Positions 5,665 to 10,009 of a stretch of 10,009 nucleotides of DNA are shown here, piece after piece. The notes under the pieces are model-generated. The model ran no database searches. It worked only from the letters and a program-made list of their open reading frames with translations, and was not told where the DNA came from. The stretch is from Chloroflexota bacterium (GTDB lineage Bacteria > Chloroflexota > Dehalococcoidia > Dehalococcoidales > JAHJRU01), in contig JAHJRU010000065.1 of assembly GCA_018830745.1 (NCBI GenBank), positions 1 through 10,009 of the forward strand. The letters run 5' to 3'. The stretch's first letter is position 1, and each line of letters opens with the position of its first letter. A program made the translations under genes and the position numbers.

Positions 5665-7632
5665 ATGGCATTAAGTGGATATGGTGGCAAAATCCTGTTA
5701 GTTAATCTGACCACTGGTGAAATAAAGAAAGAGCCGCTGGAAAAAGAGATGGCCGAGAAATACATCGGCGGCTGGGGTTTCTGCCAGAAGCTGATGTATG
5801 ACTACATGCCGATAGGCAAGGAGCCCCTGGACCCGGAAAACCCCATTGTTATCAGTCCGGGCACGCTTTGCGGGACGCTCAGCCCCAGCACGTCTAAGGT
5901 TGTCTGGGCTAGCAAGGACCCGGCGTCAGGTACCATTTCCAGCTGGTTTGGTAGCCTGCACTTCGGTTGCAACCTTAAATGGGCGGGCTATGATGGCGTA
6001 GTAATAACCGGTAAGTCGCCCAAGCCGGTTTACCTCAGGATTAAGGATGACGAGGTAGAAATTGCTGATGCCCAGGACCTCTGGGGTAAAACAGATATGA
6101 TTGATACCCCGCTGGTTCTCAAGGAGAGGCTGGGTCAGGATTACTCCGTAGCGGCTATCGGTCCGGCAGGTGAAAACCTGGTCAAGATATCCATCATGTT
6201 TATTGATGGCGGCACCTCCTGCGGCCGCACTATGGGTTGCACCATGGGCTCCAAAAATCTTAAGGCGATTGCGGTTTCTGGCACCAAAGGACAGAAGATT
6301 GCCGATATCAAGAGGTTTATGGCGACTGTTGACAAGCTGATAACCAAGGGAATGAGCGACCCCAACCGCAATAACTGGAAGGACCTGGGGTTGTACTTCA
6401 TCTGGCCGCTCTGGATTAACGCCGGCTACCTTACCCGCAAGAACTATACCGAAACGGCTCCGAAAGAGGAGATGTTAAAGGTTTACGGGGTGGATGAGTA
6501 CCGCAAGTACAAGGTAGGTATCTACGGTTGTCCCGGGTGCCTGGCGCCGGATAAATGCGTGATTGAAATCAACGAAGGTCCTTACAAGGGGACGAGGTCC
6601 GCCTTCTCTACCCCCTTTGACCCCGCCTTCGGCTTCGCCACGCGGCTGGCTGTCGGCAGCCTGGATAAAACGCTGAAGCTGGGCGAAATGGCTGACCGGA
6701 TGGGGATAGACTATATGACCTTCCCCTCGATGGTCGGCTGGCTGATTGACCTCTACGAGAGAGGTATCATTACCAAGGAAGACACCGGCGGGTTGGAGCT
6801 TAAAGAAGGCTTTGAGACACCCAAGGTGCTTTTGGAGCAGACGGTCAAGAAAGAAGGACTGGGCGCCATTATAGCCGAGGGCTTCATCCTGGGTCCGAAG
6901 AAGCTGGGCAGGGGCTCGGAGAAATATGCCCACCACATCAAGGGAACTGAGCCTGATTTTGATGCCCGGGCTTCGCTTGGTGTGGAGGTCTTTAGCTCGG
7001 TGGTCAATGTAAGGCCCTCACGTGACCTGCCTGTTGGCGGTCTTACTATCGCCAAGGGGCGCAAGCCGAGCTTCTTCCAGAAGGTAATTCCCACCTTTGG
7101 CTATTTGCCGGAGGACAAGATAGAAGAGCTCCTTACTGAGGAAGGTTTTGACGTGCCCAGGGTTACGGCGTACTACGAGAACTTTGCCATGATGCTGGAT
7201 ATGCTGGGCATCTGCTTCCGGATGCCGAGTTCGTCGCTATACAATGTCAAGACCTGCGCCGAGCTTTATTCCGCGGCTACCGGCATTGAGAAGACGCCGA
7301 AGGAATTCCTCAAGGATGCGGAAAGAGCCTTCAACCTGAGTCGGTTTATGAACGCCAGGGAGGGCTATACCAGGGATGATGACCGCTTCCCGGATAAGTG
7401 GTTCGAGCCGCTGAAGCGTCCGGACATGGGCATTGAGCTGACGCTGAAGGACTACTTCGAAACGAAGCAGTACACCCGGGAAGATACCGAGCGGCTGCTT
7501 GACGACTATTATGATGAGCATGGCTGGGACGTGAAAACGGGCAATCCGACCAAAAAGAAGCTGCTTGAGCTTGGCCTGGACAAAGCCGCCTCTGAGGTGG
7601 ATAAAATGCCCAAGAAGAAGCTGGTTGGTTAA
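5665..7632 (+). CDS. Aldehyde ferredoxin oxidoreductase family protein (tungsten/molybdenum pterin)
   Basis: 655-aa AOR-family enzyme; relatives hold a bis-pterin tungsten cofactor and one [4Fe-4S] cluster and interconvert aldehydes and acids. The N-terminal domain begins GYGGKILLVNLTTG and has YIGGWG (33-38). GRTMGCTMGSKNLKAIAV (187-204) is the family signature. Cluster ligands are C289, C292, C298 and C517; pterin-binding DxxGx(D/C) motifs are DRMGID (344-349) and DMLGIC (512-517). The C-terminal blocks NAREG, DDRFPDKW and YYDEHGWD are typical, and length is normal. The ribosome site GGGAGGT lies upstream of ATG 5665. Oddities: the first three cysteines are spaced CxxC-x5-C rather than the usual CxxC-x3-C, and the glutamate and histidine regarded as catalytic in the Pyrococcus enzyme are not evident. 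It may thus belong to a divergent subgroup with another substrate. The GltD-like gene just upstream is the likely electron partner. Confidence 0.93.
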   Translation: MALSGYGGKILLVNLTTGEIKKEPLEKEMAEKYIGGWGFCQKLMYDYMPIGKEPLDPENPIVISPGTLCGTLSPSTSKVVWASKDPASGTISSWFGSLHFGCNLKWAGYDGVVITGKSPKPVYLRIKDDEVEIADAQDLWGKTDMIDTPLVLKERLGQDYSVAAIGPAGENLVKISIMFIDGGTSCGRTMGCTMGSKNLKAIAVSGTKGQKIADIKRFMATVDKLITKGMSDPNRNNWKDLGLYFIWPLWINAGYLTRKNYTETAPKEEMLKVYGVDEYRKYKVGIYGCPGCLAPDKCVIEINEGPYKGTRSAFSTPFDPAFGFATRLAVGSLDKTLKLGEMADRMGIDYMTFPSMVGWLIDLYERGIITKEDTGGLELKEGFETPKVLLEQTVKKEGLGAIIAEGFILGPKKLGRGSEKYAHHIKGTEPDFDARASLGVEVFSSVVNVRPSRDLPVGGLTIAKGRKPSFFQKVIPTFGYLPEDKIEELLTEEGFDVPRVTAYYENFAMMLDMLGICFRMPSSSLYNVKTCAELYSAATGIEKTPKEFLKDAERAFNLSRFMNAREGYTRDDDRFPDKWFEPLKRPDMGIELTLKDYFETKQYTREDTERLLDDYYDEHGWDVKTGNPTKKKLLELGLDKAASEVDKMPKKKLVG

Positions 7633-7656
7633 TTCAGAAAAAGTGGACTTAAGCTT

Positions 7657-7697
7657 GCCCGGGGGCAATCGGGGAGATTTTCAGGTTGCCTCCGGGC
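7657..7697 (+). terminator. Strong hairpin after the AOR gene (no T-tract)
   Basis: GCCCGGGGGCAA (7657-7668) pairs with TTGCCTCCGGGC (7686-7697): 12 pairs including one G-U, around a 17-base loop. No run of T follows, so it is not a standard intrinsic terminator. It more likely stabilises or processes the message, or lowers transcription into the next gene. Confidence 0.5.
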
Positions 7698-7746
7698 TGG
7701 TAGTTAAGCAGGTAGCAAAGGGTCAGTTAAATACGAAGGGGGAGAG

Positions 7747-8805
7747 ATGTCCATAAAGACAAGAGTAACGGAAATGCTGGGCATAGAGCATCCTATTATC
7801 ATGGCCGGGATGAACTGGGCAACCATGCCCAGAATCGTGGCTGCTGTCTCTAATGCTGGCGGTCTGGGCATACTGGGCGCGGGGGCGTTTACCAAGGAAA
7901 GCATTAAAACGGCCATAGCGGAAATCAGGTCGCAGACTGACAAGCCCTTCGGGGTAAATCTTACCCTGGCGCTTCCCGGAGCGAAAGACCTGGTACAGAT
8001 TGTTCTGGAACAGAAAGTGCCGGTAATCAATGTTGCCCTGGGCAGGGTGGCCGATATTATCAAGGCAGTCCACGGTTATGGCGGCAAGGTTTTAGCCACC
8101 GTGGCTATGGCGAAACACGCTCTATATTACGAGAAAGACGGGGCTGATGCCATTATCTCCACCGGTTATGAAGCCGGAGCCCACGCCGGTAATGCCGGCG
8201 GCTTAGTCTTAATCCCGTCCATTGCCTCCAAAGTCAAGGTCCCGGTTATCGCCGCCGGAGGATTCACCAGTGGTAAAGGGTTGGTGGCTGCCCTGGCTTT
8301 AGGGGCGGAAGCCATATCTATGGGCACCAGATTTGCCATCACTCAGGAAAGCGATGCCAGTGATGGCTATAAGGAGGGCTGCATCAAAGCCACCGAGGAG
8401 GATACCATCCTTTCCGACCGCTTCGATGGCATTAACTGCCGGGTGGTGAAGACCAAGAGGGCGGATGTATTGCTTAAGCGGAGATTCGCCATGGTAGAAG
8501 CCGTAAGCAGTGCCTTCCGCTTCAAGCGGGAGCTGGACCTTTCCTGGGGAGAGATTATAAAGGGTGGCTTGAGCATGTCCCAGGCGCAGGGCCGCTCCAT
8601 TACCGATATGCCCATCCTGGCTGCCGGTCTATCCGAGATGCAGAAAGGCTACAGCACTGGCGACGGGACGCGTGGGCTTTTCCTGGCAGGCCAGAGCTGC
8701 GGGGGGATAAATGATATCCCAACCTGTAAGGAAGTTATTGATAAAGTGATAGCGGAAGCCGAAGAGGCTATGGCGGCGCTGAACAAGAAATTCAAGTCTA
8801 AATGA
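7747..8805 (+). CDS. Nitronate monooxygenase / FabK-family FMN enzyme
   Basis: 352-aa TIM-barrel FMN protein of the nitronate monooxygenase / enoyl-ACP reductase II (FabK) family. It shows HPIIMAGMNW (15-24), AGGLG (37-41), GYEAGAHAG (140-148) carrying the family's conserved histidine (H146), and the FMN-phosphate segment AAGGF (169-173) to GTRFAIT (193-199). The family splits into 2-nitropropane-type dioxygenases, FabK and several enoyl reductases, and these motifs do not separate them. A second half at about 200-350 is rather longer than in FabK. AAGGGGGAG lies just before ATG 7747. It is separated from the AOR gene by 114 bases containing a strong hairpin, so it may be co-transcribed at reduced level or have its own promoter, which I do not see clearly. 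No fatty-acid synthesis genes flank it, which mildly disfavours FabK. It is cytoplasmic with no membrane segments. Confidence 0.88.
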   Translation: MSIKTRVTEMLGIEHPIIMAGMNWATMPRIVAAVSNAGGLGILGAGAFTKESIKTAIAEIRSQTDKPFGVNLTLALPGAKDLVQIVLEQKVPVINVALGRVADIIKAVHGYGGKVLATVAMAKHALYYEKDGADAIISTGYEAGAHAGNAGGLVLIPSIASKVKVPVIAAGGFTSGKGLVAALALGAEAISMGTRFAITQESDASDGYKEGCIKATEEDTILSDRFDGINCRVVKTKRADVLLKRRFAMVEAVSSAFRFKRELDLSWGEIIKGGLSMSQAQGRSITDMPILAAGLSEMQKGYSTGDGTRGLFLAGQSCGGINDIPTCKEVIDKVIAEAEEAMAALNKKFKSK

Positions 8806-8818
8806 TAGCCGGTCGCTC

Positions 8819-8848
8819 TTGACGTTAGCTGGATTGGGCGCTTATAAT
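8819..8848 (+). promoter_or_regulatory. Promoter of the tRNA pair
   Basis: TTGACG (8819-8824), 18 bases, then the perfect -10 TATAAT (8843-8848), about 17 bases upstream of the first tRNA. It starts 13 bases past the stop of the FMN enzyme gene, so the tRNAs have independent transcription. Confidence 0.7.
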
Positions 8849-8864
8849 AATTTGTCTTGGCCAC

Positions 8865-8937
8865 GCCCGAGTAGCGCAATGGTAGCGCAACCGACTTGTA
8901 ATCGGTAGGTTAGTGGGTTCGAATCCCCTCTCGGGCT
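8865..8937 (+). tRNA. tRNA-Thr (anticodon TGT)
   Basis: A cloverleaf folds from the 7-bp acceptor GCCCGAG/CTCGGGC, with D-arm GCGC/GCGC around a loop containing GG, and anticodon stem ACCGA/TCGGT with loop CTTGTAA and anticodon TGT at 8897-8899. The T loop is TTCGAAT. The T stem GTGGG/CCCCT has a T-C mismatch and a G-T pair, and the variable loop is six bases, one more than usual. The 3' CCA is not encoded. It is probably functional, though the T arm is slightly irregular. Confidence 0.9.
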
Positions 8938-8962
8938 GACGTTACCAACCGGGGTGGTATCT

Positions 8963-9050
8963 GGAGGGGTGCCGGAGTGGTTAATCGGAGCAGACTGTAA
9001 ATCTGCCGCTCGGAAGGGCTACGCAGGTTCGAATCCTGCCCCCTCCACCA
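8963..9050 (+). tRNA. tRNA-Tyr (anticodon GTA)
   Basis: A class II tRNA with a long variable arm. The acceptor is GGAGGGG/CCCCTCC, the anticodon stem GCAGA/TCTGC with loop CTGTAAA and anticodon GTA at 8997-8999, and the T arm GCAGG/CCTGC around TTCGAAT. The sequence CCA follows the discriminator A, so the 3' end is encoded, unlike the tRNA-Thr 25 bases upstream. The two are probably transcribed together. Confidence 0.95.
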
Positions 9051-9078
9051 TAGTCCCCCCCTGTTTTTTCAGCCTGTA

Positions 9079-9666
9079 TTAGCGTCCCCACAGCCTTAAC
9101 CCCAGCAGAATTAGTCCCAGGATTATGGCGCCTATGCTAAGAGCCATGGGTGCCATCAATAAGGTTGGTCCGGCTTCACCCTGGACACCGGGCGGGCCCT
9201 GTTCTCCCATCGGCCCCGGTGGTCCCTGTACTCCCATCGGGCCGGGTTCTCCTGGCGGTCCCTGGGGACCTCGCTCACCCCGCGGCCCTTTATTGCCGGT
9301 AGGCCCCTTCTTCCCGGTAAGGTCAATCACCTCAAAAGTGGCGCTGGCGGTATTATCGTACCTATCATTCGCTTTTATGGTGTGTTCACCCGGAGCCGTT
9401 TGTGTGGGAACGCTGATAATGGCGGAAAAGTAACCGGATGGTCCTTCCGGGAGCACATCGTAGGGGACGGTGGGGATTTCCTCACCATCCCAGTAGACCG
9501 TAATGTACCCCACGAATCCGCTTCCGCTAACCGTGGTGGTGGAGATGCCCACCGCCGGGTTCACCCTGACCTCTGGTTCACCTTGAGAGTAAACATTCAG
9601 GGCATTGGTGCCGATGGTGATGGCAAGTATAAATACCAGTATGCCCAATAAGCTCAACCTTTTCAT
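9079..9666 (-). CDS. Surface-anchored collagen-like protein
   Basis: 195-aa exported protein. Residues 1-28 form a signal sequence: MKR, then a long hydrophobic stretch (about 4-19). Residues 31-117 resemble a small beta-sandwich of the IPT/Ig type common in surface proteins: [36 protein letters not shown]. Residues 121-168 are 16 uninterrupted Gly-X-Y triplets of collagen type, mixing GPP, GER, GEP, GPM and GVQ. A hydrophobic helix (about 169-191) and a basic tail RLWGR follow, so the protein should be membrane-anchored with a rod between head and membrane. Start: ATG 9666 has AGGAGGG six bases upstream; an in-frame ATG at 9693 lacks a good site and would bury the signal peptide. The gene is convergent with the tRNAs and divergent from the DUF1858 gene. 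Function is unknown: adhesion or a cell-surface structure is an inference. Confidence 0.88.
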   Translation of the reverse strand: MKRLSLLGILVFILAITIGTNALNVYSQGEPEVRVNPAVGISTTTVSGSGFVGYITVYWDGEEIPTVPYDVLPEGPSGYFSAIISVPTQTAPGEHTIKANDRYDNTASATFEVIDLTGKKGPTGNKGPRGERGPQGPPGEPGPMGVQGPPGPMGEQGPPGVQGEAGPTLLMAPMALSIGAIILGLILLGLRLWGR

Positions 9667-9672
9667 AGCGGT

Positions 9673-9679
9673 CCCTCCT
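9673..9679 (-). promoter_or_regulatory. Ribosome binding site deciding the collagen-like start
   Basis: AGGAGGG on the minus strand, six bases from ATG 9666. It selects MKRLSLL as the N-terminus, directly leading into the signal peptide, over the ATG 27 bases further upstream. Confidence 0.8.
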
Positions 9680-9714
9680 CTGGATTGTCCCATTAGTAGT
9701 GAATAATTTACGCT

Positions 9715-9743
9715 ATGGTAACAGACATATCGCAGATATTCAA
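9715..9743 (-). promoter_or_regulatory. Possible promoter of the collagen-like gene
   Basis: On the minus strand TTGAAT (9738-9743), 17 bases, then TACCAT (9715-9720), preceded by TGT as an extended -10. The -10 matches only four of six consensus bases, so this is tentative. Confidence 0.35.
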
Positions 9744-9767
9744 TGGTGTCTTAGACAGGGCATCTTA

Positions 9768-9797
9768 TTGACAGTGATGAGGGCTGTGCTCTACAAT
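9768..9797 (+). promoter_or_regulatory. Promoter of the DUF1858 gene
   Basis: TTGACA (9768-9773), 18 bases, then TACAAT (9792-9797), about 58 bases before ATG 9855. Both boxes are near consensus. Confidence 0.65.
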
Positions 9798-9854
9798 GCG
9801 CTCACCTCATTCCATCATTTATTGGTGCTGTCTTTAGCTAAGGAGGGAAGTTAA

Positions 9855-10009
9855 ATGGAATTATCGTCAAGTACTTCAATTAACGATTTACTGAAGGCTT
9901 ACCCGTTCCTGGTCGACTTCCTGGTGGCTTACAACCCGAAGTTCGGGCTGCTGAAGAACAGGGTGATGCGGGCTACGGTAGGGAAGAAGGCTACCCTGAA
10001 GCAGGTCGC
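9855..10009 (+). CDS. DUF1858 domain protein, N-terminus only (partial)
   Basis: ATG 9855 follows AGGAGGG (9841-9847) and opens a frame that runs off the window after 51 full codons. The visible residues fit the start of a DUF1858 domain: a helix INDLLKAYPFLVDFLVAYNPKF (9-30), then LLKN and TVGKKATLKQVA. In that family this short helical domain binds or senses something unknown and often stands alone, or precedes DUF438 and PAS-type modules; the remainder lies outside. The first codons show the general style of the surrounding chromosome. It has its own promoter and is divergent from the collagen-like gene. Function cannot be stated from this fragment. Confidence 0.8.
   Translation, partial: MELSSSTSINDLLKAYPFLVDFLVAYNPKFGLLKNRVMRATVGKKATLKQV

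Noticed and set aside
6475..7094. Minus-strand open frames opposite the AOR gene
   Set aside because: The AOR frame contains all family signatures; the opposite frames are low-complexity shadows of it.
9051..9078. T-run TTTTTT (9064-9069) as the tRNA terminator
   Set aside because: No separate hairpin precedes it; it may help termination but cannot be supported as an intrinsic terminator.
9125..9433. Gly/Pro-rich plus-strand frame opposite the collagen-like gene
   Set aside because: The Gly-Pro pattern is simply the reverse complement of the GGN-CCN collagen repeats; it has no ribosome site, and the minus-strand protein has a signal peptide and a membrane anchor.

Overview
The window looks like part of an anaerobic bacterial chromosome. 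It holds a tungsten-type aldehyde oxidoreductase with a GltD-like Fe-S flavoprotein partner, a DUF1858 gene start and a collagen-like surface protein. These, with the general codon style, suggest an uncultured Chloroflexota of the Dehalococcoidia type. That placement is an impression from gene content, not a computed assignment.

Layout. (1) Positions 1-1700, minus strand: a visibly AT-richer three-gene operon. In order of transcription it encodes a small zinc-ribbon/winged-helix protein (1689-1339), a DUF488 protein (1326-802) and an uncharacterised protein (771 to beyond position 1). The last gene runs off the window but is open along all 257 codons. (2) Positions 1709-1800: a compact control region with two back-to-back sigma70-type promoters and a repeated palindrome, AAGTATATACTT, over the minus-strand -10. 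The forward promoter leads only into a 30-codon frame that runs antisense into the end of proB. (3) 1867-3024, minus: proB, glutamate 5-kinase with a PUA domain. (4) 3188-8805, plus: a flavodoxin-fold reductase, a GltD-like oxidoreductase with N- and C-terminal Fe-S domains, an AOR-family enzyme and, after a strong hairpin, an FMN-dependent nitronate monooxygenase/FabK-family protein. (5) 8865-9050: tRNA-Thr(TGT) and tRNA-Tyr(GTA) behind a clear promoter. (6) 9079-9666, minus: a secreted or anchored protein with an Ig/IPT-like domain, 16 collagen Gly-X-Y triplets and a C-terminal membrane helix. (7) 9855 to the end: the start of a DUF1858 protein, with a strong promoter.

How the genes work together. 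In the AOR block, a plausible chain carries electrons between an aldehyde or acid substrate at the pterin site of the AOR and NAD(P)H at the GltD-like flavoprotein, through the many Fe-S clusters. The flavodoxin-fold protein and the FMN enzyme would be accessory flavoproteins. The first three genes form a separate tightly packed unit, probably acquired horizontally and autoregulated. It is the best candidate here for an undescribed system, but the sequence does not reveal its function.
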